A DNA stretch of 64,000 nucleotides from Leptospira stimsonii (GCF_003545885.1 NZ_QHCT01000006.1:148501-212500); one strand, 5' to 3'; counted from the stretch's first letter, positions 31,391-40,403 are shown. Notes: generated by a model not told the origin, from the letters alone. Made by a program: numbers and translations.

Positions 31391-31818
31391 GATTCATACT
31401 CTATGCCTTGTGCGCAAAATATTACCAGCAAATTCTAAGATCCCTGTATCGATTTCCTCGTAATTCGGATTTATAGGAACTAACGCCGAAAACAATCAAG
31501 TCCATAAATTATTTCTAAGCCGGAACAAAAACGAAAAAAAATCCGGGCCGGATCGGCTCTCGGTTCCTTTTCGAATTTCTAAAATAAACAGAGTGAAACG
31601 AATTCGAAACGGAAGAATTTTGTCCTCCGGATTTCGATGAGAGGGCAACGTTTCGAGAAAGAAAGGATTCTTCCGAAATTCTATCTCGGACGGACTGGAA
31701 GTCCGATTGCAAGTTTTTTTCAGCGGATCCGCTTTGTCGAAACAACGGAAGAATCCGACTTCCAAGAGAATTTCATTTTGTATCCCGTTCTATGCGGGAA
31801 CTCCTCAAAAAAAACTTT
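31391..31818. other. Gene-free stretch between methyltransferase and thioesterase genes
   Basis: About 430 bases. Short open frames exist on both strands but lack ribosome-binding sites or recognisable protein features. I see no RNA or repeat. Confidence 0.4.
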
Positions 31819-32250
31819 CTATTCGGTAGGAATCGCGTGCAACTCGAACGCGTTCAACAGTTCTTCCGAATACTTCCAAGGCCTATTTTTGTTAAAATCG
31901 AAAAGAATGCAGGTGGAAAGAGAATCGCAGGCGATCTTCCTGTCGGACTTCCGGATGAGCTTTTGAAAAATCTTACAACGAGAACCCGCAAGTTCCCCAA
32001 AAAATGTGGTCACGAGAATCGTTTCCGGATAACGGATCTCCGCCTTGTAGTCGGTTTCCGAACGGAGAATCATCGGACCGATGTTCGCTTCCTTCATTTT
32101 CGAATAACTCAAGCCCGCTTCTTCAAGAGCGACCATTCTCCCTTCGTGTAAGAAAACCTGAAAATTTCCAACATTGAGATGTCCGTTTGGATCGCACTGG
32201 CTCCAAAGCACCGGAATTTCATACTGAAATTCCTTCGATATCATACTCAT
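31819..32250 (-). CDS. YbgC-type acyl-CoA thioesterase
   Basis: A 143-residue 4-hydroxybenzoyl-CoA-thioesterase-like hotdog protein. The N-terminal VLWSQCDPNGHLNVGNFQVF carries the Asp (in D-P-N-G-H) typical of the catalytic site in this branch. GGAGTG precedes the ATG. Likely cytoplasmic, acting on acyl-CoA; the substrate is unknown. It is divergent from the ArsR-led operon. Confidence 0.85.
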   Translation of the reverse strand: MSMISKEFQYEIPVLWSQCDPNGHLNVGNFQVFLHEGRMVALEEAGLSYSKMKEANIGPMILRSETDYKAEIRYPETILVTTFFGELAGSRCKIFQKLIRKSDRKIACDSLSTCILFDFNKNRPWKYSEELLNAFELHAIPTE

Positions 32251-32446
32251 ATTTCACTCCATTTATCACTGAATATTCATAAAACAGAATGAAAGGTTTT
32301 TTGTTTCTATGAAAATTATAGTTTGATGTAAAATTAATAATTTGATGAGAAAACTTTTTAAACCGGTAGACAGGCTTCTTTTCTGGGGTTATCCTTTGTC
32401 CTTCTTCTCCTTCGATCCATTTTTCTATTTTTTTCCGAGGAAGTGA

Positions 32447-32475
32447 TTGACAATTCCTGCCTTGAGGGATAATTT
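32447..32475 (+). promoter_or_regulatory. Promoter of the ArsR-SRPBCC operon
   Basis: A perfect -35 TTGACA (32447-32452) is followed by -10 candidates GATAAT (32468-32473, 15-base spacing) or TAATTT (32470-32475, 17-base spacing). The operator palindromes start at once downstream. A TTG in the -35 hexamer opens the same frame as arsR but is unlikely to be its start. Confidence 0.6.
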
Positions 32476-32503
32476 AACCGAAAGGTTAATTAACCATATG
32501 GTT
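32474..32503. promoter_or_regulatory. Tandem ArsR-type operator overlapping the arsR start codon
   Basis: Two AACC-N4-GGTT palindromes, TTAACC-GAAA-GGTTAA (32474-32489) and AACC-ATAT-GGTT (32492-32503), have centres 16 bases apart. Between them GGTTAATTAACC (32484-32495) is a third perfect palindrome. The ATG of arsR (32498-32500) lies inside the second. This layout would block both transcription and access to the start. Confidence 0.7.
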
Positions 32504-32887
32504 CAACAAGACGCTACAGAAGATCATCTCAGCCTTACGTTTGCCGCTCTGGCGGACCCGACTCGGCGAAAGATTTTGGCCACCCTTCGATACGGTGACG
32601 TAACCGTGAAGCAACTTGCGGAACCCTTTGCCATGAGTCTTCCCGCGATCACCAAACATCTCAAGGTGCTGGAAAGAGCCGGACTGATTTCCCGAGGCAA
32701 GGAGGCACAATGGAGACCTTCTCGTTTAGAAACAGGGCCCTTAAAAGAAGTGGCTGATTGGATCGACGAATACAGACAAATCTGGGAAGCCAGACTCGAT
32801 CGACTGGATGATTATTTGCGGGAACTCCAGCAAATCGAGGCAAACGAACAAACAAACCAAAGGAAATTCGACAATGAACAAGGATAA
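32498..32887 (+). CDS. ArsR-family repressor of the SRPBCC operon
   Basis: A 129-residue winged-helix regulator. FAALADPTRRKILATL begins the domain and MSLPAITKHLKVLERAGLI is the recognition helix region. This is the SdpR/YczG-like group commonly paired with AHSA1/SRPBCC genes. No metal-binding Cys are seen. The ATG at 32498 is chosen because the upstream in-frame stretch carries the promoter and operator. It overlaps the DoxX-like gene by 14 bases and heads the array to the MFS gene; autorepression is expected. Confidence 0.87.
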   Translation: MVQQDATEDHLSLTFAALADPTRRKILATLRYGDVTVKQLAEPFAMSLPAITKHLKVLERAGLISRGKEAQWRPSRLETGPLKEVADWIDEYRQIWEARLDRLDDYLRELQQIEANEQTNQRKFDNEQG

Positions 32888-33266
32888 AATCAAAAACATC
32901 ATCTACTGGGTAACGACGGTTATGGTCGCCGCAAACTACGCGTTCGCCGCTTACGCATATACAACGCAAGGACCGGAAGTAGTTGAAGGAATGACCAAAC
33001 TCGGCTATCCCCTCTACTTCGTCACTCTTCTCGGAGTTTGGAAACTTCTCGGCGCGATCGCTATCAGCGTCCCGAAATTCCCTCTTCTAAAAGAATGGGC
33101 TTATGCGGGAATGTTTTTCAACCTCACCTCCGCTTCCATCTCCAACGGAATTTCCGGTTTCGAAACCGCGCACATCGTTATGCCCCTCGTAGGCGTTGTG
33201 TTAGTCGCTCTTTCATGGGCGCTTCGTCCCGAAAGCAGAAGACTTCCCGGAGTCTGGAGTTTATAA
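32874..33266 (+). CDS. DoxX-like small membrane protein
   Basis: A 130-residue protein with four hydrophobic helices, of the DoxX-like family (DoxX_2 type). The GVWKLLGAIAI segment in the second half is characteristic. AGGAAATTCG precedes the ATG; it overlaps arsR by 14 bases. Members often sit beside ArsR and SRPBCC genes and may deal with redox or electrophile stress at the membrane. The biochemical role is not known. Confidence 0.8.
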   Translation: MNKDKIKNIIYWVTTVMVAANYAFAAYAYTTQGPEVVEGMTKLGYPLYFVTLLGVWKLLGAIAISVPKFPLLKEWAYAGMFFNLTSASISNGISGFETAHIVMPLVGVVLVALSWALRPESRRLPGVWSL

Positions 33267-33334
33267 GAATTTTAGAATCGATTCTGCACTCGTAAAAAGA
33301 AAGCAAACTGAGAATTCAAAAAGGATCAAACAAC

Positions 33335-33820
33335 ATGGCAAACAATGATCGAACGATAAACGAAGTTGTTATCACAAGAATCTTCGACGCTCCGAGAGAA
33401 CTCGTTTTCAAAGCCTGGACGGATCCGGAACATCTGATGCGTTGGTGGGGACCGAAAAACTTCACATCCCCCGCTTGCAGAATCGATTTTCGAGTCGGCG
33501 GGAAGTATGTCTTCGGGTTACGTTCCCCGGAGGGTCAAGAGTTTTGGAGCACGGGATTCTTTCGTGAAATCGTAATACCGGAAAAGATCGTATATTCTGA
33601 TTCGTTCGCCGACGAAAACGGAAATCCGGTTCCAGCTTCTCATTACGGTTTTAAAGGGGAATTTCCCGAAACGACCACCGTCTCTCTTTTGTTCGAAAAA
33701 ATCGAAAACAAGACAAAACTTACCTTAAGACATATCGGACTTCCTGCCGGAGAGATTAGCGAAATGACGAAGGCAAGTTGGAACGAGATGATCGATAAAC
33801 TGGATGAAAGTTTAAAATAG
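33335..33820 (+). CDS. SRPBCC/AHSA1 domain protein 1
   Basis: A 161-residue single-domain START/Bet v1-like protein (AHSA1 group), with a large hydrophobic ligand cavity expected. The family start reads ITRIFDAPRELVFKAWTDP, then LMRWWGPKNF, and the amphipathic C-terminal helix is at 140-160. AAAAGGATC precedes the ATG. It is the first of four close paralogues in this operon (others at 33869, 34921 and 35496). Ligand and partner are unknown; an Hsp90 activator role is not implied in bacteria. Confidence 0.85.
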   Translation: MANNDRTINEVVITRIFDAPRELVFKAWTDPEHLMRWWGPKNFTSPACRIDFRVGGKYVFGLRSPEGQEFWSTGFFREIVIPEKIVYSDSFADENGNPVPASHYGFKGEFPETTTVSLLFEKIENKTKLTLRHIGLPAGEISEMTKASWNEMIDKLDESLK

Positions 33821-33868
33821 AATTTTCGTTCTTTTTAGAATTCGATTCGGAATAAGCAAAGATAAACA

Positions 33869-34354
33869 ATGAACTCAAGTAACGATCATAAATCAAACAC
33901 AGCCGATCGAGAGATCACCACCTCACGCGTGTTTGACGCACCGCGAAAATTGGTCTGGAAGGTTTGGACCGATCCAAATCACATAGGCAACTGGTGGGGA
34001 CCGAACGGCTTTACGAATACCATCGAAACGATGGAAGTAAAACCGGGTGGGATCTGGAAACTGATCATGCACGGACCGGACGGAACGGATTATCCCAACC
34101 GAATCACTTACATCGAAGTCGTGAAACCGGAACGATTGGTTTATAAACACGGCTCCGATCTGGAAGATCACCCCGGCGATTTCCACGTAACCGTTACGTT
34201 CGAAGAAGAAAACGGAAAAACAAAACTAACCATGCATTCCCTTTTCAAAACTTCGGCCGCAAGAGACGAGGTTGTGGAAAAATACGGAGCGATAGAAGGA
34301 ATGAATCAAACTCTCAATCGCCTCGGAGATTATCTTACAAAGGTTTCAAATTAA
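33869..34354 (+). CDS. SRPBCC/AHSA1 domain protein 2
   Basis: A 161-residue AHSA1-like protein. TSRVFDAPRKLVWKVWTDP and the IGNWWGPNGF motif define the family. MHGPDGTDYPNRITYIEV is nearly the same in protein 4 of this type at 35496, so these two are the closest pair. It follows protein 1 by 48 bases in the same operon. Function unknown. Confidence 0.85.
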   Translation: MNSSNDHKSNTADREITTSRVFDAPRKLVWKVWTDPNHIGNWWGPNGFTNTIETMEVKPGGIWKLIMHGPDGTDYPNRITYIEVVKPERLVYKHGSDLEDHPGDFHVTVTFEEENGKTKLTMHSLFKTSAARDEVVEKYGAIEGMNQTLNRLGDYLTKVSN

Positions 34355-34369
34355 TAAACGGAGAATTTT

Positions 34370-34918
34370 ATGTCTTTGATCAAACTTACTTTACTTTCGA
34401 TCGTCGGCCTTCTGATCGTCGTCATCGTAATCCTTCTCGTGTATGCGAGTACAAAGCCGAACGACTTTCGTTACGAAAGATCGATCGTTATCCAAGCTCC
34501 TCCAGAGAAAGTATATCCGTTGATAAGCGACTTCCATACTTGGGCCCAGTGGTCGCCGTGGGAAAAAATCGATCCGTCGATGAAGAAGACCTATAGCGGA
34601 CCTGCCAACGGAATCGGCACCGTTTACGAATGGGAAGGAAACAAGGATATCGGAAAAGGTCGTATGGAAATTACGGATGCGAATTCTCCCTCTAAAATCG
34701 TCATCAAATTGGATTTTTTGGTTCCATTCGAAGCTCACAATACCGCAGAGTTTACTTTAGTTAAGAGCGGCGATTCAACTCAGGTAACTTGGGTTATGTT
34801 CGGAAAAAATATCTTCTTCTCTAAGATTATGGGAATCTTCCTGAATATGGATGTGATGATCGGAAAACAATTTGAAACCGGCCTGATAAACCTAAAAAGA
34901 CTTGGAGAAGGAAAATAA
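34370..34918 (+). CDS. SRPBCC family protein with N-terminal membrane helix
   Basis: A 182-residue protein: one hydrophobic helix (about 6-26), then a polyketide-cyclase-like SRPBCC domain starting YERSIVIQAPPEKVYPLISD, with WAQWSPWEKIDPSMKKTYSG following. It lacks the AHSA1 WWGP motif, so it is a different branch from its four neighbours. Its nearest relative in the window is the gene at 39779. GGAG precedes the ATG. Probably membrane-tethered. It lies two bases before the next SRPBCC gene. Confidence 0.82.
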   Translation: MSLIKLTLLSIVGLLIVVIVILLVYASTKPNDFRYERSIVIQAPPEKVYPLISDFHTWAQWSPWEKIDPSMKKTYSGPANGIGTVYEWEGNKDIGKGRMEITDANSPSKIVIKLDFLVPFEAHNTAEFTLVKSGDSTQVTWVMFGKNIFFSKIMGIFLNMDVMIGKQFETGLINLKRLGEGK

Positions 34919-34920
34919 GA

Positions 34921-35430
34921 ATGAGCGAAAGAAAAGACATTCAAAATCCTGAATTTACCTTTTCAAGAACGTTTGATTTTCCCCGAGAACTCGTTTGGAA
35001 AGCTTGGACGGAACCGAAAAGGCTCGCCGAATGGTGGGGGCCGAAAGGACTCAAGATGGGAGTGACTCATCTGGACTTGAAACCGGGAGGATTGTTTCAT
35101 TACAGTATGACAACTCCGGACGGACAAACCATGTGGGGAAGATTTGTGTATAAAGAGATCACTCCGCCGGAAAAGCTTGTGTATGTGGTTTCCTTTTCGG
35201 ATGAGAACGCTGGAATGAGTCTCCCTCCTATGGCCGCTAATTGGCCTTTAGAAATTCTCAACACCGTAATTTTTACGGAAGAAAAAGGAAAGACCATTCT
35301 CAGCTTAAAAGGAACGCCGATCAACGCGACGCCGGAAGAAATCAAAGTTTTCGGAGACAACTTCCCGTCTATGAATCAGGGCTTTACTGGCACTCTGGAT
35401 CAACTCGAAGCGTATCTTGCCAAACAGTAA
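34921..35430 (+). CDS. SRPBCC/AHSA1 domain protein 3
   Basis: A 169-residue AHSA1-like protein. FSRTFDFPRELVWKAWTEP and LAEWWGPKGLKM show the family start, and the C-terminal helix ends MNQGFTGTLDQLEAYL. It follows the membrane-tethered SRPBCC gene by two bases, so it is translationally coupled. Ligand unknown. Confidence 0.85.
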   Translation: MSERKDIQNPEFTFSRTFDFPRELVWKAWTEPKRLAEWWGPKGLKMGVTHLDLKPGGLFHYSMTTPDGQTMWGRFVYKEITPPEKLVYVVSFSDENAGMSLPPMAANWPLEILNTVIFTEEKGKTILSLKGTPINATPEEIKVFGDNFPSMNQGFTGTLDQLEAYLAKQ

Positions 35431-35495
35431 ATTAGGAAAACGGAATGTGGGTCGTTCAAATATTATTTCCAGGAGGCCCACTCCAGGAGAATCGT

Positions 35496-35963
35496 ATGAA
35501 GGAAAAAGAAAGACTATTCCCGGCGAAGATTTCCGAAAGAGAAATCGTAAGCACGAGAGTTTTCGACGCGCCGAGGGATCTAGTTTTCGAGGCATGGACA
35601 AATCCGGATCATCTGAAGCTCTGGTGGGGACCAAAGGATTTTAAAAACACGTTTTTTGAATTCGATCTTAAACCCGGAGGGAATTGGAGATTTGTGATGC
35701 ACGGACCTGACGGAACCGACTATCAAAATCATTGTGTTTATGTGGAAATCCAAAAGCCGGAAAAACTTCGATTCGAACATGTTTCTCAACATCACTATGT
35801 AGCGGCGATTGATTTTGAAGAAGTGGGAAATCAAACGAAGGTTTCTTTCGGAATGACCTTCGACACTGCGGAAGAATTCGAGAAAGTCAAAAAATACATC
35901 GAAATCGGAAACGAACAAAACTTTGACAGACTGGAAACAGAACTTGTAAGAATGGCTCTCTAA
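35496..35963 (+). CDS. SRPBCC/AHSA1 domain protein 4
   Basis: A 155-residue AHSA1-like protein with STRVFDAPRDLVFEAWTNP and LKLWWGPKDF. CAGGAGAATC lies just before the ATG at 35496, which I prefer to an ATG 51 bases upstream that adds a non-homologous leader. It is the last SRPBCC gene of the operon, 104 bases before the MFS gene. Close to protein 2, suggesting local duplication. Confidence 0.83.
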   Translation: MKEKERLFPAKISEREIVSTRVFDAPRDLVFEAWTNPDHLKLWWGPKDFKNTFFEFDLKPGGNWRFVMHGPDGTDYQNHCVYVEIQKPEKLRFEHVSQHHYVAAIDFEEVGNQTKVSFGMTFDTAEEFEKVKKYIEIGNEQNFDRLETELVRMAL

Positions 35964-36067
35964 ACCATATTAGTACTTTTAAATTTTAGAATATTATATT
36001 TTTATACAAAAAAAAGAACTCAGTTCCGGCAACAGCCTATTCTGCCACGAACCGATCGAGTAAGAAA

Positions 36068-37600
36068 ATGAATAAAATGGACATCAATACAAATTTAGCG
36101 GGAAGAAAAGAATGGATCGGGCTCGCCGTGATCTCGCTTCCCTGTTTACTCTACGCAATGGATCTTACCGTCCTCTACCTTGCGGTTCCCCATCTTACCG
36201 AGGATTTAAAACCTTCGGGATCTCAACTCCTTTGGATCGTCGATATCTACGGCTTTATGGTCGCCGGTTTTTTGGTCACGATGGGAACTTTAGGAGATAG
36301 AATCGGAAGAAGAAAACTTCTGATGATCGGTGCTTTTGCTTTCGGAGTGGCCTCGGTACTCGCGGCGTTTTCCAGAACTGCGGAAATGTTGATCGCGACT
36401 AGAGCGCTACTCGGAATCACGGCCGCCACCTTAGCGCCGTCGACCCTATCATTGATTCGTAATATGTTTTTGGATTCGCAGGAAAGAACTTTTGCAATTG
36501 GAATCTGGGGAATGAGTTTTTCCATAGGAGGAGCGATCGGCCCGTTGATCGGAGGATTACTCCTAGAACATTTCTGGTGGGGTTCCGTGTTTCTTCTCAG
36601 CGTCCCTGTCATGATTCTTCTTTTGATCGTAGGCCCGAAACTTTTGCCTGAATTTAAGGATCCGAACGCCGGTAGATTGGATATCCTCAGCGCAGTTCTA
36701 TCCTTAGTTTCCGTCCTTTCCGTGATCTTCGGATTAAAACAAATCGCGGAACACGGTTGGAGTCTTTTGTCCGTTCTGACAATCGTATTAGGATTGTTAG
36801 TTGGAGCGCTCTTTATCCGCAGACAAAAGAATCTAAAAGATCCGATGATCGATCTCGAACTCTTCCGGGTTCCAGCTTTTAGTGCCGCGCTCATCGCGAA
36901 TAGCCTAACGATCTTTGTGGGATTGGGAAGTTTTCTCTTCTCAGCACAGTATCTTCAATTGGTCCTCGGATTATCCCCAATGGAAGCCGGCCTTTGGACT
37001 TTGCCTTCCGCAGGGGGGAACGTTGTAGGATCGATGACGGTACCGATGCTCGTAAGAAAAATTCGCCCAGTCTTGATCGTCGCTGGCGGTTTAATTCTAA
37101 CGGTGATTGGAATGTCGCTCTACTCGCTCGTGGACGAACAAAACGGATTGGCATACATTGTCTTCGGATCGGTGATTCTATCCTTAGGAATCTGCTCGGT
37201 TGTAATTATCGGGACCGATCTCATCGTCGGTTCGGCTCCGCCGGAAAAGGCAGGAGCCGCGGCATCCATTTCCGAAACGGGAACTGAATTCGGAGGAGTT
37301 CTCGGAATCGCAGTGTTGGGTAGCATCGGAACGGCCGTCTATAAAAACCGGATGGAAGGAATCGAGTTGGACGGACTGACTCCCGAGTTAGTGGATGCCG
37401 CCCATGGAACGTTAGGCGCCGCCGTGGCCATAGCAAAAGAATTGCCTGAACAACTCGGACATTCTCTCCTCATTCCCGCCAAACAAGCGTTCACCGATTC
37501 CTTTCAGATAGTCTCGATTCTTTGCGCCGGAATCGCATTGGTTTTGGCGATAACCGTCATCGCATTTCGCAAGAGCTTAGGAAGAGAAGAAGAAGTATGA
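36068..37600 (+). CDS. MFS drug/proton antiporter, DHA2 (QacA/SmvA-like, 14 TM)
   Basis: A 510-residue inner-membrane transporter with about 14 hydrophobic segments. LWIVDIYGFMVAGFLVTMG and GDRIGRRKLLMIG are DHA2 motifs; GIWGMSFSIGGAIGPLIGG is motif C of drug antiporters. It resembles QacA/SmvA exporters of cationic lipophilic compounds. It follows the ArsR-DoxX-SRPBCC array with no clear terminator between, so it may be the efflux arm of the same response. Confidence 0.88.
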   Translation: MNKMDINTNLAGRKEWIGLAVISLPCLLYAMDLTVLYLAVPHLTEDLKPSGSQLLWIVDIYGFMVAGFLVTMGTLGDRIGRRKLLMIGAFAFGVASVLAAFSRTAEMLIATRALLGITAATLAPSTLSLIRNMFLDSQERTFAIGIWGMSFSIGGAIGPLIGGLLLEHFWWGSVFLLSVPVMILLLIVGPKLLPEFKDPNAGRLDILSAVLSLVSVLSVIFGLKQIAEHGWSLLSVLTIVLGLLVGALFIRRQKNLKDPMIDLELFRVPAFSAALIANSLTIFVGLGSFLFSAQYLQLVLGLSPMEAGLWTLPSAGGNVVGSMTVPMLVRKIRPVLIVAGGLILTVIGMSLYSLVDEQNGLAYIVFGSVILSLGICSVVIIGTDLIVGSAPPEKAGAAASISETGTEFGGVLGIAVLGSIGTAVYKNRMEGIELDGLTPELVDAAHGTLGAAVAIAKELPEQLGHSLLIPAKQAFTDSFQIVSILCAGIALVLAITVIAFRKSLGREEEV

Positions 37601-38510
37601 ATAGGAAAACTCCGTCGCTCAACCGCTTTCAAGAATGACAAGGAACCAAAAGGGAGATCCGCATATTCTTTTGAAACAATAGAATCAAGGAAGCATTCAC
37701 AGTATGGAAAAGTTCAAGGGGAGATCTGAAAGACCGTGAGATTAAAAAGTGCACTCGAAAAAACAAGAACCGAAATCAGAAGCAACTGATGAGAACCGTC
37801 TAAGAAAAAAATGAAAGTAGAGATCGACATAGAAACTTTGAAAGTTCTTTCGGAAAATTCATCCAATCAAAAGAAAGAAATGGGAAAGCTATTGTATCAC
37901 CCCTCTGTTTTAAAAAACGGGAGTCTTCCCGCGAAAAATCCGGAAAAGCAACTTAGAAAAGATTACATTTCTATGATACAGTCTCTTTTATTTTAAAGAA
38001 TGGGAACTCTAAGGAATGAAACCGAAAGAAATAAATTTCGAGCATGGAAATATCAGCACGAACGTCGCCGCACTCCTACTCAAGACTCATCGTGGGAGGA
38101 CTTTAAATCCAATTCAAAATGAAGCTGGTTTGACAAGATTCTCCTCCCTCATTTATCGAACCAGATGAGTTTTCGGATCGAAAACTTCGTTCCTCCTTGT
38201 CTTCTTCGCAGATTTTTTTTGCGGATTTTTCGTGACTGTCGGCAATGACATTCGCCTAACAGTGATTCAAATTTTTATAACGATGTTCGTTGCGTTTTTT
38301 ATGATGTATGCAAAGGACCCATTCCAAATAAAAAGCCTGGCCTTTCGGTCTCGGTCTTTCGATTCATCCTGGGGAGTGGAAAATTCTCACCGGATCAATC
38401 TATACTTCCGAAATTCAAAAAAATAAAATCCGAAAGGGAACTTCTTTTTCGGAAAAGAGTGGAAATCGTGTCGAAGTCAGAAAATGATTTCCAATCTAAG
38501 CTGGAACGTT
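37601..38510. other. Gene-poor stretch after the MFS gene
   Basis: About 900 bases with only short open frames: 37811-37996 (61 codons), 38016-38168 (50 codons) and 38232-38426 (64 codons), all plus strand. None has a convincing ribosome-binding site at a normal distance or a family I recognise. It may be decayed sequence. Confidence 0.4.
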
Positions 38511-39755
38511 ATGAATCACTCTAAATCCAAAAGTCGAAGCTTAAACTCACACGGAACGATTTCGGACATAAGCGCGGAAATCCGATCCGGAAAAATTTCT
38601 CCCGTTGACATTGTAAAAAACTGTTTTTCAAGAATCGAAAAACTCAATAAGAATCTCAACGCATTCATAACCGTACTCGGCGAACAGGCCATCGAAGAAG
38701 CGAAGGTAGCGGAAAAAGAAATTCAGAACGGAAACTGGAAAGGTCCGCTTCACGGTATTCCGATCGGGATCAAAGATATGTTCGATACGGCGGGGATTCG
38801 AACGACTGCCGGCTTTGAACACTTTCAAAATCGATTTCCGAAGCGGGATGCGGTAGCGGTAACAAAACTCAAAGAAGCCGGGGCGATCGTAATCGGAAAA
38901 ACGAATATGCACGAACTTGCGATAGGAACTACTTCGATCGAAAGCTATTTCGGCTCCGTGCACAACCCTTGGAATCGGCAATACATCGCAGGGGGTTCCT
39001 CGGGAGGCTCTGCAGTCGCCGTCGCATCCGGATTTTGTTATGCGACATTAGATACGGACGCGATCGGTTCCTGTAGATTGCCGGCCGCCTGTTGCGGGGT
39101 AACCGGATTCAAACCGAGCTACGGATTAGTAAACTTGGAAGGAGTTCTTGCCGGCGAAAAAGCGGACGAGAAAATATTAAGAATCGCTCATGCGGCATTC
39201 ATGGCTCGTAGTGCACTTGACGTAAAAATTTTAATGGACGTATTCTTAAATCACGAAACGAAATCGGAAATCGCATCCTCCCTAAATTCCAAATTTAGAA
39301 TCGGATACGTTCTCAATTTTCACGCGACCGAAGAAATACGAAGTACGTTTCAAAAGACGAGGGACGTTCTTTTTTCTTTGGGTCATTCGTTTCAAGAAAC
39401 CGAACTGGATATCTCGCCGAATTTCGATTCTAAAACCATGGAACAAGACAGAAAGGAAGTGAATCGACTTTTCTTTCAGGAAGTCGATCTTCTTATCCTT
39501 CCTACAACGACGGAAACCGTTCCCAAAATCAATGCCGCTTCCAAAAAAGGACCGATCGCTCTTTCCGCGGACAACACTTTCTTTTGTAATTACTACGGAC
39601 TGCCTGCGATCAATCTTCCTTGCGGATTCGATACAAAAGGATTGCCCATCGGTTTCCAGATCGTCGGCGCCCCGGGAAAGGAGCATAACGTTCTAGAATT
39701 GGCGCGACAATTTCAAGACGTTACCCAGTGGCACCTGCGTTTTCCGAAGGGTTAA
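38511..39755 (+). CDS. Amidase signature family hydrolase
   Basis: A 414-residue GatA/amidase-like enzyme. The Ser-cisSer-Lys triad is visible: Lys in GIPIGIKDMFD, cis-Ser in AGGSSGGSAVAVA, nucleophile Ser in TDAIGSCRLPAACCG. The last motif has Ile where the family usually has Gly. It is somewhat shorter than GatA (about 480), mostly in the C-terminal half. No gatB or gatC is adjacent, so it is more likely a stand-alone amidase than a tRNA amidotransferase. An ATG at 38484 is an alternative start. Confidence 0.85.
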   Translation: MNHSKSKSRSLNSHGTISDISAEIRSGKISPVDIVKNCFSRIEKLNKNLNAFITVLGEQAIEEAKVAEKEIQNGNWKGPLHGIPIGIKDMFDTAGIRTTAGFEHFQNRFPKRDAVAVTKLKEAGAIVIGKTNMHELAIGTTSIESYFGSVHNPWNRQYIAGGSSGGSAVAVASGFCYATLDTDAIGSCRLPAACCGVTGFKPSYGLVNLEGVLAGEKADEKILRIAHAAFMARSALDVKILMDVFLNHETKSEIASSLNSKFRIGYVLNFHATEEIRSTFQKTRDVLFSLGHSFQETELDISPNFDSKTMEQDRKEVNRLFFQEVDLLILPTTTETVPKINAASKKGPIALSADNTFFCNYYGLPAINLPCGFDTKGLPIGFQIVGAPGKEHNVLELARQFQDVTQWHLRFPKG

Positions 39756-39778
39756 TCGAAGCGACTGATTCTTACTTC

Positions 39779-40321
39779 TTATTTTTCAAGAATCGTTTTT
39801 AAATTCTTGAGACTTTCATCCATATTGTTAATGATCTTCTTCTGCTGATCAAAACAAACGTTCACGAGAAAACTGATCACGGTCATCGGAAAAGACATAC
39901 GATCGTACATACCCAGAGAAACCTTGGTTTGATTTTCTCCCACGGTTTTTGTGGTGGCGTACGAAGTAAAACTCGCCTCAAACGGTTTTTTAAAACGAAT
40001 TTGAGTTTCGAACCTCTCCCCATCTATAATACTTTTAATTTCCTGTTCCGCTGTCCCCACCTCAGGATGATTGCTCTCCCAAGCGCTCGTGAAACCGACA
40101 GTTCCGTCGACTCCTTTGAATTCTTTTTTCATATTCGGATCTTTTTTAGACCAAGCATTCCATTGTTCGTGATTCTTTAAATATTTGATATGATCGAAAA
40201 CTTGCCTTTTCGATTTATGGATCACGATTTCTCGTTCGAGTTGAAAGTCTTTCGGTGCGATCCATGCAAGAGCTACAATGAGCGCGACCAATCCGCCGAC
40301 TATGTATAATATAATCTTCAT
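39779..40321 (-). CDS. SRPBCC family protein with N-terminal membrane helix
   Basis: A 180-residue protein: a hydrophobic helix (about 3-22) then a polyketide-cyclase-like SRPBCC domain (REIVIHKSKRQVFDHIKYL, then WNAWSKKDPNMKKEFKG). It is the same type as the protein at 34370: both share the W-x-x-W...DP-x-MKK spacing and a tethered N-terminus. It is monocistronic and converges with the amidase gene. Function unknown. Confidence 0.82.
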   Translation of the reverse strand: MKIILYIVGGLVALIVALAWIAPKDFQLEREIVIHKSKRQVFDHIKYLKNHEQWNAWSKKDPNMKKEFKGVDGTVGFTSAWESNHPEVGTAEQEIKSIIDGERFETQIRFKKPFEASFTSYATTKTVGENQTKVSLGMYDRMSFPMTVISFLVNVCFDQQKKIINNMDESLKNLKTILEK

Positions 40322-40403
40322 ATTCCAGTCTCTCCTTTTACGAAAGAAATCTCTTACCCGGTCGATTGTAAATGTAAAAATCTATTTTCTTAAAAAACAA
40401 AAC

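Noticed and set aside
31496..31765. An 89-codon minus-strand frame upstream of the methyltransferase gene
   Set aside because: Low-complexity Arg/Phe/Ser-rich translation typical of shadow frames, and no ribosome-binding site.
32447..32497. TTG start giving arsR 17 extra residues
   Set aside because: The stretch carries a perfect -35 hexamer and two operator palindromes, so it is regulatory DNA.
37811..38426. Three short plus-strand frames after the MFS gene as real genes
   Set aside because: No recognisable family and poor or badly spaced ribosome-binding sites; reported only within the gap description.
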